DNA of 64,000 nt from Pseudomonas sp. TH15 (lineage in GTDB: Bacteria; Pseudomonadota; Gammaproteobacteria; Pseudomonadales; Pseudomonadaceae), in NCBI RefSeq assembly GCF_016651105.1, contig NZ_JAEKEL010000001.1, forward strand, positions 650,001-714,000, in the 5' to 3' direction. Positions 8,400-16,963 of the stretch are shown piece after piece. The translations under genes and the position numbers were made by a program. Position 1 is the first letter of the stretch, and every line of letters begins with the position of its first letter. The notes beneath the pieces were generated by a model, which did not search any database, was not told where the DNA came from, and saw only the letters and a list, made by a program, of their open reading frames with translations.

Positions 8400-8825
8400 T
8401 TACTTCACCGTCACGGTGATCTTTTCCGAGACGATTGGCGGATCGAAAGCCATGTGGTTCTTGTCGCCCAGTTCGAGTTGCAACGTGTGCTGGCCTGGGG
8501 TCAATGTCACCTCGGTTTCAGTCTGGGCCTTGCCGAAGTGCACATGATTGGCATCTGACGGGATCACCGAACCGGCAGGAATGACCTCCTTGGCGTCGAT
8601 CAGCAGGTGGTGGTGGCCGGTGTTCGCAGTGGCGTCACCCGCCGGAGCCAGAGCAACGCCTTTGACTTCAAACTTGACCTTGAACGTCTTGCCAACAGTT
8701 TCGCCGCTGGTTGGCGAGCCGATGTTCACTGCGGCACCTTGCGGGGCCGGGGTAGCTGCGCTGGCCATCATCGAAGCGCCCAGCAAAAGGGCCGCCAAAA
8801 CAGCACGTGACATGAATGTTTGCAT
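8400..8825 (-). CDS. DUF4399 family periplasmic protein
   Basis: A 141-aa protein with a clear signal peptide (residues 1-23, hydrophobic AVLAALLLGASMMASA, then AATPAPQ). The mature part matches the DUF4399 pattern: VNIGSPTSGETVGKTFKVKFEVKGV, then GHHHLLIDAKE, then PGQHTLQLELGDKNHMAF. A small periplasmic beta-sandwich is likely; the HHH cluster could bind metal, but no function is established for the family. Convergent with serA and sharing its terminator. Confidence 0.82.
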   Translation of the reverse strand: MQTFMSRAVLAALLLGASMMASAATPAPQGAAVNIGSPTSGETVGKTFKVKFEVKGVALAPAGDATANTGHHHLLIDAKEVIPAGSVIPSDANHVHFGKAQTETEVTLTPGQHTLQLELGDKNHMAFDPPIVSEKITVTVK

Positions 8826-8954
8826 TCTCTTCTCCAGTTTTTTCGTAAAATCCGCTTGGCCGTGACAACTTCACGGCTATTCGTTGTCGAAGGACCTCAA
8901 TAACCATAGCAAAGCGCGCCTGAACCAGAGCGACGCGATAATGAATTCAAAGGA

Positions 8955-9545
8955 GTGACCATGCGTTTTTTGCCTGGCCTGATCTGCCTGCTACCCCTTT
9001 TGAGCCCTTTGGCTCATGCCGAACTGATTGATGACGTTAACGACCGTGGCGAATTGCGCATTGCCCTGGAAGCCAATACACCGCCATTCAATTTCAAGGA
9101 CGACGGCAAACTCACAGGGTTTGAAGTCGAGCTGGGTCAGTTGCTGGCCAATGAGCTGGATGTGCGGGCCGACTTCGTTGTCACTGAGTCAAACGATCTG
9201 CTGCCAGGCGTTGAAACCGGCAAGTACGACGTCGCCATCAACCACATAGCAGTGACCGCGAATCTGAAGGATCGTTTCGACTTCAGCGAACCTTACGGCA
9301 AGGTCGATGCACAACTGCTGGCGAAAAAGGATGAGCAACCACGGCCGATGGTGCTGGTGCAGGCGTTGACTGACGCCAAGCCAAAGTCGAGCCCGCCGGT
9401 GGAGATGGCGATACCGTTTCAGAAAGGTAATCCGGCGTTTCAGGCCAGCCTTGCGAGCGCCATGCAGCGGATCAAAGCCGACGGGCGCCTGGCAGCGCTG
9501 ACCGAGAAATGGTTCACAGCGCAGACCACTGAAAACCTGAAGTGA
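8955..9545 (+). CDS. Short family-3 solute-binding protein (amino-acid type)
   Basis: A 196-aa secreted protein whose signal peptide ends at LAHA (about residue 22). It shows the SBP_bac_3 pattern: GELRIALEANTPPFNFKDDGKLTGFEVELGQLLA, then YDVAINHIAVTANLKDRFDFSEPY, and a C-terminal GNPAFQASLASAMQRIKADGRLAALTEKWF. Family members are usually 240-270 aa; here part of lobe 2 after QLLAKK is missing and replaced by a proline-rich stretch (PRPMVLVQALTDAKPKSSPP). No permease or ATPase gene is adjacent. RBS AAGGAG seven bases before the ATG. It may be a sensor-type or degenerate binding protein. Confidence 0.75.
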   Translation: MTMRFLPGLICLLPLLSPLAHAELIDDVNDRGELRIALEANTPPFNFKDDGKLTGFEVELGQLLANELDVRADFVVTESNDLLPGVETGKYDVAINHIAVTANLKDRFDFSEPYGKVDAQLLAKKDEQPRPMVLVQALTDAKPKSSPPVEMAIPFQKGNPAFQASLASAMQRIKADGRLAALTEKWFTAQTTENLK

Positions 9546-9554
9546 ACAAAAAAC

Positions 9555-9646
9555 CTGTGGGAGCTGGCTTGCCAGCGATAGCGGTGGTTCAGTCAGCAAT
9601 GATGGTGGCTGACCCAATGCCATCGCTGGCAAGCCAGCTCCCACAG
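9555..9646. repeat. REP-type doublet, GTGGGAGCTGGCTTGCCAGCGA subtype
   Basis: Opposed copies of GTGGGAGCTGGCTTGCCAGCGA lie between convergent gene ends. This subtype differs from the neighbours at 2379 and 11669 by CTGGC in place of CGAGC, with both arms changed together. Confidence 0.88.
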
Positions 9647-9663
9647 TGTTTTGTGGTGAATGG

Positions 9664-10149
9664 CTAGTCGAGGCGGGTCAGGGCCAATGCGGCTTGCGGG
9701 AGTTCGAGTTCGCTGAAAACCTGCACCCCATGGCGCTTGAGCAACGCAGCCGTCACGCCTTCGCCGGAGACTTTCACTCCACTGAACGTGCCGTCATACG
9801 TGAGCAGATTGCCGCACGATGGGCTGTTGGCTTTCAGCACCGCCACGCGGATGCCGTGTTTCTGCACCAACGCCAGCGCCTGCCGAGCACCCTCCAGAAA
9901 CTGTGCGCTGACATCCTCGCCCTCGGTGGTCATCACCGCAGCAACGCCATCAAGCACGTCACCACCCTGCCCGCCCGGAATCTCCGCCGCAGCCCTTGGC
10001 GTCGGCAACCCGCCGGCCACTTCCGGGCACAACGGCACGACCCGGCCTTCGGCGATCCACTGATCCAGCAAATCAAACGGCCCACTGGCCCCACCGTCGT
10101 AGCGCACGCGGTGGCCCAACAGGCAGCGGCTGACCAGAATCTTTTGCAT
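9664..10149 (-). CDS. DUF523 family protein
   Basis: A 161-aa protein of the DUF523 family. Features: N-terminal ILVSRCLLGHRVRYDGG (Cys8), then VPLCPEVAGGLPTPR (Cys40 region), and KANSPSCGN. The conserved cysteines in CLLG, LCPE and SPSCG are the hallmark and could bind metal or a cluster; this is inference, as the family is biochemically undefined. It ends two bases before the adjacent upstream oxygenase gene stop (10152), so the two form an operon. Confidence 0.82.
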   Translation of the reverse strand: MQKILVSRCLLGHRVRYDGGASGPFDLLDQWIAEGRVVPLCPEVAGGLPTPRAAAEIPGGQGGDVLDGVAAVMTTEGEDVSAQFLEGARQALALVQKHGIRVAVLKANSPSCGNLLTYDGTFSGVKVSGEGVTAALLKRHGVQVFSELELPQAALALTRLD

Positions 10150-10151
10150 GA

Positions 10152-10784
10152 TCAGAACGGCTCGTTGCCACGACGCCGGAACCAGCCCGTCAACGACAGG
10201 CGCTCCCGGGTCGCAGGCAGGACTTCGTGGGGCACTTCGCCCGACAGGAATACCACCAGGCAGCCACCAGTAGGCACGACGTTGTGTTCGACGCCATCCT
10301 CTAGGTACATGCGCAGTTCGCCGCCGTGCTCGGGCAGCCAGGCGTCATTGAGGTAGATCACCGCCGAGACCATGCGCCGGTCGTCGTCGCGGAAACGGTC
10401 CACATGCTTGAGGTAGAAAGCACCGGGCGGGTACAGGGCGAAGTGGCTTTCGAAGTCTTCCAGACCGAGGAACAACCCGCGATTCATCGCCTCGCGCAGG
10501 CTGTCCATCAAACTCAGATAACTGTCGCAGGCCTCGGTTTCACCGGGTTCGAGCCACTGAATGTGGTCGCCACGAATGCCTTCGCGAATCTCTGAAGTCG
10601 GCCCACGGCCCACCGCCGCCGGGGCCAGTTCACCCTCGGCCGCACGTTTACGGCACTCAGCCGCCAGTTCCCGGGTCAGACCCAGAGGCAGGAAAATATT
10701 CTGCCGCGACCAGCCACGTTCGGCCAAGTCGTCGACGATACGTAACAGCAGCGGGTGATCAGAGGGTATTTGCATGGCGCGCAT
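10152..10784 (-). CDS. 2OG-Fe(II) oxygenase, prolyl-4-hydroxylase-like
   Basis: A 210-aa member of the 2-oxoglutarate/Fe(II) dioxygenase superfamily (P4Hc type). Iron ligands are visible as HVD (His127, Asp129) and His186 in EVPHEVLP, and the 2OG-binding Arg195 in ATRERLSLTGWF. The core HGGELRMYL strand is present. The target is unknown; related bacterial proteins hydroxylate proline in translation factors. The start at 10784 has AGGA at proper spacing; a second ATG at 10775 is possible. In operon with the DUF523 gene downstream. Confidence 0.85.
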   Translation of the reverse strand: MRAMQIPSDHPLLLRIVDDLAERGWSRQNIFLPLGLTRELAAECRKRAAEGELAPAAVGRGPTSEIREGIRGDHIQWLEPGETEACDSYLSLMDSLREAMNRGLFLGLEDFESHFALYPPGAFYLKHVDRFRDDDRRMVSAVIYLNDAWLPEHGGELRMYLEDGVEHNVVPTGGCLVVFLSGEVPHEVLPATRERLSLTGWFRRRGNEPF

Positions 10785-10892
10785 AGTATTCCTGTGCCTG
10801 CAAATCCGACAGAGCCGCGCAGCGGGCTGATACGAATTCTCGACAAGTTCTTGTACCGCACGGAGAATAGTCGCCTGCTGACAGGAGTCCCT

Positions 10893-11645
10893 ATGCGCCG
10901 TTTGCTTTTTTCACTGTTGATGTTCTGTGTTTTGCCCGCTTGGGCAGACGGCCACGACCAGTTGTACAAGGTCGCCGGTTGGCCAGACCAACGCGCGCAT
11001 TTCAACGACGCACTCTCGGCCGCTCAGCAGCGCTACCAGAACAGCTTGCCGCCAGCGGTGTTTCAGGCTCTGGTGAACAACAGCAACCAGCGCTTCGCCC
11101 CCCAAGCCATGGACCAGCGCGCCGAAGCGCAATTGCGCAAGACCCTGGCCGACCCGAAACCGGCCCTGACTTTCTTTCAAACTCCACTGGGCAAGAAAAT
11201 CGTCGCCGCCGAACTGCTGGCGACCCGGCGCGATCAACTGGCGAAAAACGCCAAGGGCTTGCCCAAGATCGAGGCCAGCGACACGCGTCTGTTGATCATC
11301 GGCCATCTGGCCCAAGCCTTACCGGCCCGCGAGGCAGGTGCTGAAGTCACCTTGGCAATTGCCGGCATCGCGGCGGACAGTCTGAGTTCGATGATCCCCG
11401 GTTTGCTCGGTGGCGGTCAGGCGCCAGGGATGTTGAATGGTCAGCGCCAGCGCTTGATGGATCAGATTGGCACCGACCTCAACAACACGCTGCTCTACGT
11501 TTATCGCGACTTGTCGGATAACGAACTGGAAGAATTCGCCACGTTTGCCGAATCGGCTGAGGGCAAGGCGTATTACCAGGCAGCGCTGGCGGCGATTCGC
11601 GCGGGGTTGGCGGTGGGGCAAAGCACCTCGAATTTAAATCAGTAA
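10893..11645 (+). CDS. DUF2059 family secreted protein
   Basis: A 250-aa protein with a signal peptide (MRRLLFSLLMFCVLPAWA, cleavage about residue 18). The C-terminal half carries the DUF2059 core, LSDNELEEFATFAESAEGKAYYQAALAAI, found in helical periplasmic proteins of unknown role. The start is fixed by ACAGGAG at 10881-10887 before ATG 10893. Divergent from the oxygenase gene. Confidence 0.78.
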   Translation: MRRLLFSLLMFCVLPAWADGHDQLYKVAGWPDQRAHFNDALSAAQQRYQNSLPPAVFQALVNNSNQRFAPQAMDQRAEAQLRKTLADPKPALTFFQTPLGKKIVAAELLATRRDQLAKNAKGLPKIEASDTRLLIIGHLAQALPAREAGAEVTLAIAGIAADSLSSMIPGLLGGGQAPGMLNGQRQRLMDQIGTDLNNTLLYVYRDLSDNELEEFATFAESAEGKAYYQAALAAIRAGLAVGQSTSNLNQ

Positions 11646-11668
11646 TTTTGGGCGTTTGGAAGATTTCC

Positions 11669-11734
11669 TTCGCGGGCAAGCCCGCTCCCACATTGGAATG
11701 CATTTCAAATGTGGGAGCGGGCTTGCCCGCGAAG
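11669..11734. repeat. REP-type doublet, tight hairpin
   Basis: CTTCGCGGGCAAGCCCGCTCCCAC and its full complement are separated by a short loop (ATTGGAATGCATTTCAAAT, itself partly self-complementary). A near-perfect 66-nt hairpin between convergent genes. Confidence 0.92.
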
Positions 11735-11749
11735 AGGCCCTAACAGCCG

Positions 11750-12697
11750 CTACAGATTCCGGCCTTTAATCCGCTTCGTCAAAAACCCGAAATACTCTTC
11801 CCGCAACGCCAGCGTCTCGTTCGCCAGATGATGCCGCGCCTCAGGCAGCATCAACACCTGCGGCCGATCAAACTTGGCCTTCAACACCTCCAGGTTGTGC
11901 TCCCAGTCCACCGTCATGTCCGCCTGCCCCTGCACGATCAGCGGCCGTCGCGGGCTGTTCGGTGCGGCCTCGACGCGCTTGATCCAGCGTCCCAACGCGC
12001 CCACCCACGCCGTCGGCAAACGCAGCGGCTGCAACGGGTCGGCGAGCAGAAATGGCAAGAACGCCGGGTCATTGGAGTTCTCGCTGAAACGCCGGGCAAT
12101 GCCTTTGACGAAGGGCTTGAGCAGGTAATAGCTCAACTGCGACCAACCCCAGGCTCGCGGTCGTACCAGCGGCGACAGCAAAATCAACTGACCCTGAGCC
12201 GGACTGTTCGCACCTTGGTTCAGCACATGATCAATCACGATCGCCCCGCCAGTGCTCTGCCCGCACAGGTGCCACGGCTGCGGCAAATTCAGCGACTGCG
12301 CTTCAGTGAACAAGCCTTGCAGGGTGTCCTGATACTCGGCGAAATCCTTGATGCTCGCGCGCTCGCCGCTGGACAGGCCATGCCCCGGCAAATCGCAGGC
12401 GATCACCGCAAACCCCTGATCCAGCGCCCACTCAATCACATGCCGATAGAGCCCGGTGTGATCGTAGAAGCCGTGAAACAGGAACAACGTCGCCTTCGCC
12501 CGCGCCGGCCACCAGACCTGGCTGACCACCTCATAACCATCGACCGCGAAACGACCGAGCCCCTTGCGCAACGTACGTCCGGGGAAATCCAGCCCATAAA
12601 ACGTCTGATAGGCCTGGCCCTCAGTCGACAACGGCTGCCACTCGGCCAATGGCCGCAGGCCGGCGCGCAAATGATCGGGAGTGAAAGTGGCAGGCAT
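11750..12697 (-). CDS. Alpha/beta hydrolase, lysophospholipase/monoacylglycerol-lipase type
   Basis: A 315-aa serine hydrolase. Seen: oxyanion region FLFHGFYDH (His75-Gly76), nucleophile elbow GQSTGG (Ser148), the acid in VQGQADMTVDWEHN, and the terminal histidine in EARHHLANE. CDLPGHGLSSGERASI is typical of the Hydrolase_4 (PldB-like) family acting on lysophospholipids or monoglycerides. No signal peptide, so cytosolic or peripheral. The start MPATFTPDHL fits the family N-terminus; upstream in-frame codons lack support. Divergent from the thioredoxin-like gene. Confidence 0.83.
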   Translation of the reverse strand: MPATFTPDHLRAGLRPLAEWQPLSTEGQAYQTFYGLDFPGRTLRKGLGRFAVDGYEVVSQVWWPARAKATLFLFHGFYDHTGLYRHVIEWALDQGFAVIACDLPGHGLSSGERASIKDFAEYQDTLQGLFTEAQSLNLPQPWHLCGQSTGGAIVIDHVLNQGANSPAQGQLILLSPLVRPRAWGWSQLSYYLLKPFVKGIARRFSENSNDPAFLPFLLADPLQPLRLPTAWVGALGRWIKRVEAAPNSPRRPLIVQGQADMTVDWEHNLEVLKAKFDRPQVLMLPEARHHLANETLALREEYFGFLTKRIKGRNL

Positions 12698-12793
12698 GGT
12701 TATTCCAGAACGTGAAACAGACTTTATGGGCCTGCGATATTCATCTGTCGCGGCAAGCATGGCAAGCTAGCCGACCTTCGAGGATCGAAACCC

Positions 12794-13372
12794 ATGCGTC
12801 CGGCCTACCGCACCACTCTGCTTGCCAGCCTGCTCGCCCTCATGTGTGCCGGCGTGCTGTGGGCGGCGTACGACTGGTTTCAGGGTCGCTACCTGCGGGC
12901 GTTCAGCGAGCACACGGCGGTGTTTTCCGGCGACCCATTGCGCCTGCCCGACAACCTCGCCGGCCCCGGCGCCATCCGCCTCGTACATTTCTGGGACCCG
13001 GCCTGCCCGTGCAACGTTGGCAATCAACAGCACCTCACCGAACTGGTTGAGCGCTATGTACCGCAGGGCGTCGAGTTTTACTCGGTACAAAAACCCGGCA
13101 GCCACGGCCAGTTGCCCAGCACCTTGAGCAGCCTGAAAACCATCACCGTACTGCCCGGCTCCGAGCAGATCCCCGCCAGCCCGGCGGTGGCGATCTGGGA
13201 CCGCGCCGGCAAGCTCGCGTATTTCGGCCCGTACAGTGAAGGCCTGACCTGCAACTCGAGCAACAGCTTTATCGAACCGATCCTGCAAGCGCTGAACGAA
13301 GGCCGCACGGTGAACGCCACCCACACGCTGGCGGTGGGTTGCTATTGTCCGTGGGCGGTGGAAGTGAAGTAA
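12794..13372 (+). CDS. Thioredoxin-fold protein with one membrane anchor (DUF6436-like)
   Basis: A 192-aa protein with an N-terminal membrane segment (residues 7-26) and a thioredoxin-like domain facing the periplasm: RLVHFWDPACPCNVGNQQH, with a CPC motif (Cys71, Cys73) where thioredoxins have CxxC, and later SPAVAIWDRAGKLAYFGPY. A CxC motif implies an unusual redox centre. C-terminal paired cysteines (CNSSNSF, GCYCPW) could form another disulfide. Probably a periplasmic thiol protein. It precedes the acylase gene by about 100 bp in the same orientation. Confidence 0.72.
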   Translation: MRPAYRTTLLASLLALMCAGVLWAAYDWFQGRYLRAFSEHTAVFSGDPLRLPDNLAGPGAIRLVHFWDPACPCNVGNQQHLTELVERYVPQGVEFYSVQKPGSHGQLPSTLSSLKTITVLPGSEQIPASPAVAIWDRAGKLAYFGPYSEGLTCNSSNSFIEPILQALNEGRTVNATHTLAVGCYCPWAVEVK

Positions 13373-13475
13373 GGCATTCCGGACTATTCAAGGACGGTGG
13401 GTGCCCGGCACAGAAAGTCTGTGCTACATGTTTGCAGCCCACACGGGCGGCAATCTCGAAGAACAAGGAGTCACC

Positions 13476-15878
13476 ATGAAACGCGTCCTGACCGTACTTG
13501 CCTTGCTGATCGTCGCGCTCGCCATCGGCGTGGGCGGCTACATCTACAGCAAGCAGCCGACGCGCCAGGGCCAGGTGACGCTGAACAACCTGCAAGGTTC
13601 GGTGACCGTGCGCTACGACGAGCGCGGCGTACCGCATATCCGCGCCGACAACGAAACCGACCTCTACCGCGCCCTCGGCTACGTCCACGCCCAGGACCGC
13701 TTGTTCCAGATGGAGGTCATGCGCCGGCTGGCCCGTGGCGAACTGGCGGAAGTCCTCGGGCCGAAACTGGTGGACACCGACAAACTGTTCCGCAGCCTGC
13801 GCATCCGCGAGCGTGCCGAGAGCTATGTGGCCGCGCTGGATCGTCAGTCACCGGCGTGGAAAGCCCTGCAAGCTTATCTGGACGGGATCAACCAATATCA
13901 GGACACCCACGCTGCACCCGCAGAGTTTGACGTGCTGGGCATCCACAAACGCCCCTTCACCGCCGAAGACAGCATCAGCGTCGCCGGCTACATGGCCTAC
14001 AGCTTTGCCGCCGCGTTTCGCACCGAGCCATTGCTGACCTACGTCCGCGATCAGCTCGGCCCCGACTACCTGAACATCTTCGACCTCGACTGGCAGCCCA
14101 AAGGCGTGTTGGCCAAGGCCCGCGCCAAACCCGGCCCGGCGTTGGCCGCCAGCGACTGGAAAGACCTGAACGCCCTCGCCCGTCTGAGCGAACAAGCCAT
14201 GACCGAGAACGGCTTGCCGCAGTTCGAGGGCAGCAACGCCTGGGTCATTTCCGGTAACCGCAGCAAAAGTGGCAAGCCGCTGCTGGCCGGAGACCCGCAC
14301 ATTCGCTTCTCGGTGCCGTCGGTGTGGTACGAGGCGCAACTGTCGGCGCCGGGCTTTGAGCTTTACGGTCACCATCAGGCGTTGGTGCCGTTCGCGTTCC
14401 TGGGGCACAACCTGGATTTCGGCTGGAGCCTGACCATGTTCCAGAATGACGACCTGGACTTGATCGCCGAGAAGGTCAACCCGGACAACCCGAACCAGGT
14501 CTGGTATCGCGGCAAGTGGGTGGACATGGTCAGCACCGAACAGCAGATCGCCGTGAAAGGCCAGGCGCCGGTCACGCTGACGCTGCGTCAGTCGCCTCAT
14601 GGCCCGATCATCAACGACGTGCTCGGCACCGCCGCCGGCAAGACGCCGGTCGCCATGTGGTGGGCGTTCCTCGAAACCCCGAATCCGATTCTCGAAGGCT
14701 TCTATCAGCTCAACCGTGCCGACACCCTCGCCAAGGCCCGCGCCGCAGCGGCCAAGGTTCAGGCGCCGGGGTTGAACATCGTCTACGCCAATGCCAAGGG
14801 TGATATCGGCTGGTGGGCCTCGGCCCTGCTGCCCAAGCGCCCGGCTGGAGTGAAACCGGGCTTCATCCTCGATGGCAGCACCAGTCAGGCGGACAAGGAA
14901 GGTTTCTACCCGTTCAGCGCCAACCCCCAGGAAGAGAACCCGGCGCGGGGCTATATCGTCTCGGCCAACTTCCAACCCGTCTCGCCCACCGGCATGGAGA
15001 TTCCCGGCTACTACAACCTGGCCGACCGCGGTCAACAGCTCAATCGCCAGCTCAACGACAAAAACGTGAAGTGGGACAACGACGCCAACCAGAAGCTGCA
15101 ACTGGGTACCACCACCGCTTACGGCCCGCGCTTGCTGGCGCCGTTGCTGCCGGTATTGCGTGAAGTGGTCACTGACTCGGCCGAACAGAAACTGGTGGAG
15201 CAACTGGCCCAGTGGCAAGGCGATTACCCGCTGGATTCAATCAATGCCACGGTGTTCAACCAGTTTCTGTACAACCTGGCCGACGCGACGATGCGCGATG
15301 AACTGGGCAACGACTTCTTTGAAACGCTGCTCTCGACCCGGGTGATCGACGCTGCGTTACCGCGCCTGGCCGCCAGCCCGGATTCGCCGTGGTGGGACAA
15401 CCGCAACACCCCGGCCAAGGAAACCCGCGCCGACACGGTGAAGGTCGCGTGGCAGGCGAGCATTGCGCACCTCAAGACCACGCTGGGTGCTGATTTCACC
15501 CAGTGGCAGTGGGGCAAGGCGCACACGCTGACCCACGGTCATCCGCTGGGGATGCAGAAGCCTTTGGACCGGATTTTCAACGTCGGCCCGTTCGCCGCTC
15601 CCGGCAGCCACGAAGTACCGAACAACCTCTCGGCCAAGATTGGCCCGGCGCCATGGCCAGTGACGTATGGCCCGTCGACCCGGCGGCTGATCGACTTCGC
15701 CGACCCGGCCCACAGCCTGACCATCAACCCGGTCGGCCAGAGCGGCGTGCCGTTCGACAGCCACTATGACGACCAGGCTGAGGCGTATATCGAAGGGGTT
15801 TATTTGCAGGCGCATTTCAGTGATGAAGAAGTGACGGCGAATACCCGGAGTACGTTGAAGCTGTTGCCGGCGCGGTAG
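13476..15878 (+). CDS. Penicillin-acylase-family Ntn hydrolase, HacB-like acyl-homoserine-lactone acylase
   Basis: An 800-aa periplasmic Ntn hydrolase precursor. An N-terminal signal/anchor (residues 4-24), an alpha chain with VTVRYDERGVPHIRADNETDLYRALGYVHAQDRLFQME, then EGSNAWVISGNRS, where Ser253 becomes the N-terminal nucleophile of the beta chain after autocleavage. Later HTLTHGHPLG and the C-terminal NPVGQSGVPFDSHYDDQ are typical. RBS AAGGAG sits six bases before the ATG. In P. aeruginosa the AHL acylase hacB neighbours the spu operon, as I recall, and this gene lies near spuH, so a HacB-like role in amide or AHL hydrolysis is likely; the substrate is not shown by sequence. Confidence 0.85.
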   Translation: MKRVLTVLALLIVALAIGVGGYIYSKQPTRQGQVTLNNLQGSVTVRYDERGVPHIRADNETDLYRALGYVHAQDRLFQMEVMRRLARGELAEVLGPKLVDTDKLFRSLRIRERAESYVAALDRQSPAWKALQAYLDGINQYQDTHAAPAEFDVLGIHKRPFTAEDSISVAGYMAYSFAAAFRTEPLLTYVRDQLGPDYLNIFDLDWQPKGVLAKARAKPGPALAASDWKDLNALARLSEQAMTENGLPQFEGSNAWVISGNRSKSGKPLLAGDPHIRFSVPSVWYEAQLSAPGFELYGHHQALVPFAFLGHNLDFGWSLTMFQNDDLDLIAEKVNPDNPNQVWYRGKWVDMVSTEQQIAVKGQAPVTLTLRQSPHGPIINDVLGTAAGKTPVAMWWAFLETPNPILEGFYQLNRADTLAKARAAAAKVQAPGLNIVYANAKGDIGWWASALLPKRPAGVKPGFILDGSTSQADKEGFYPFSANPQEENPARGYIVSANFQPVSPTGMEIPGYYNLADRGQQLNRQLNDKNVKWDNDANQKLQLGTTTAYGPRLLAPLLPVLREVVTDSAEQKLVEQLAQWQGDYPLDSINATVFNQFLYNLADATMRDELGNDFFETLLSTRVIDAALPRLAASPDSPWWDNRNTPAKETRADTVKVAWQASIAHLKTTLGADFTQWQWGKAHTLTHGHPLGMQKPLDRIFNVGPFAAPGSHEVPNNLSAKIGPAPWPVTYGPSTRRLIDFADPAHSLTINPVGQSGVPFDSHYDDQAEAYIEGVYLQAHFSDEEVTANTRSTLKLLPAR

Positions 15879-15902
15879 TTTTTTGTTGTTCGGATTGCCG
15901 TC

Positions 15903-15967
15903 TTCGCGAGCAAGCCCGCTCCCACATTTGCAATGCATTCCCCTGTGGGAGCGAGCCTGCTCGCGAA
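15903..15967. repeat. REP-type doublet, tight hairpin
   Basis: CTTCGCGAGCAAGCCCGCTCCCAC opposed to GTGGGAGCGAGCCTGCTCGCGAA lies between the convergent acylase and glxA-type genes. Confidence 0.9.
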
Positions 15968-15992
15968 AGAGCCATCAGCAACACCTTAAATC

Positions 15993-16958
15993 TCAGAGCA
16001 GAACCGCAAAGTTCAGCCTGAACTGCTGCGGTGTCACCCCGAGCCGGCGGTTGAACACACTGCGCATGTGCTGGGCATCGCGAAACCCGCATTGATACGC
16101 CACGGTCTTGAGCGGCGACCGCGTACTTTCCAGCAGCACCCGCGCCGCATCCACCCTCGCCCGCTCGACGAATTCCGCCGGGGTCACTTTCGCTTCCTTG
16201 GCGAACACCCGGGAAAAGTTGCGAGCGCTCATGTTGGCGGCGTTGGCGAGATCGGCGATGGTCAGGTCGCCGTTGAGGTTGGCGAGGACATAGAGCTGCA
16301 CCAGCGCCACCGCCGAAGTCGGTTCGGCGTGAGGTGTGAGGAACGGGCTGAACTGCGATTGCCCGCCCGAGCGCTGGGTGAACACGACCAGGCGTTTGGC
16401 GACGCTGAGTGCGACTTCCGGGCCGTGATCGAGACCCAACAGGTACAGCGACAAATCAATCCCCGCCGTTACCCCGGCCGAGGTGTAAAGCTCGCCGTCC
16501 TGCACGTACAAACGATCAGCCTCCACCTGCGTCGACGGACACATCGCCGCCAACGCAGCTGCGTCGCCCCAATGAGTTGTGACAGTTCGTCCTTCGAGCA
16601 AACCGGCCCGGGCGAGCATGAACGCGCCGTTGCAGATCGAACCAAAGCGTTGCGCCCGCGCACTCGCGTCCCGCAGCCAGGCGTCGAACGTCACGCCAAA
16701 ATCCATGAACGGCAACTGCGGCCCACCGGCCACCAGCAGCAAGTCATAAGCCTCAAGCGCTTCGCTGAAATGCCGGTGAGCGTTCAAGGACAAACCGTTG
16801 GAACACGGCATCATCCCGCGCTCGACGCCGATCACTTCCAGCCGATAGTGATCCTGCGGCGCCAGAAAACGATTGGCCTCGGCGAACACATCCATGGGCC
16901 CGGTGACGTCCAGCGACTGAACGCCGGAAAACACCACGATGGCGACGGTTTTTTGCAT
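15993..16958 (-). CDS. GlxA-family transcriptional regulator (DJ-1/PfpI plus AraC HTH)
   Basis: 321 aa. Residues 1-190 form a DJ-1/PfpI (class I amidotransferase-like) sensor with AIVVFSGVQSLDVTGPMDVF and the elbow SICNGAF (Cys109). About 215-315 is an AraC/XylS DNA-binding domain (LTIADLANAANMSARNFSRVFAKE, then YQCGFRDAQHMRSVFNRRLGVTPQQFR). Relatives control catabolism of quaternary amines or arginine; the ligand here is unknown. The start MQKTVAIVVF fits the family; the open frame extends upstream through a repeat and is not coding there. Its upstream region is the tandem repeat at 16964. Confidence 0.88.
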   Translation of the reverse strand: MQKTVAIVVFSGVQSLDVTGPMDVFAEANRFLAPQDHYRLEVIGVERGMMPCSNGLSLNAHRHFSEALEAYDLLLVAGGPQLPFMDFGVTFDAWLRDASARAQRFGSICNGAFMLARAGLLEGRTVTTHWGDAAALAAMCPSTQVEADRLYVQDGELYTSAGVTAGIDLSLYLLGLDHGPEVALSVAKRLVVFTQRSGGQSQFSPFLTPHAEPTSAVALVQLYVLANLNGDLTIADLANAANMSARNFSRVFAKEAKVTPAEFVERARVDAARVLLESTRSPLKTVAYQCGFRDAQHMRSVFNRRLGVTPQQFRLNFAVLL

Positions 16959-16963
16959 GGTTC

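Noticed and set aside
13476..15878. QuiP or PvdQ assignment for the acylase
   Set aside because: The N-terminal sequence and short basic anchor differ from what I recall of QuiP and PvdQ; the location near spu favours HacB.
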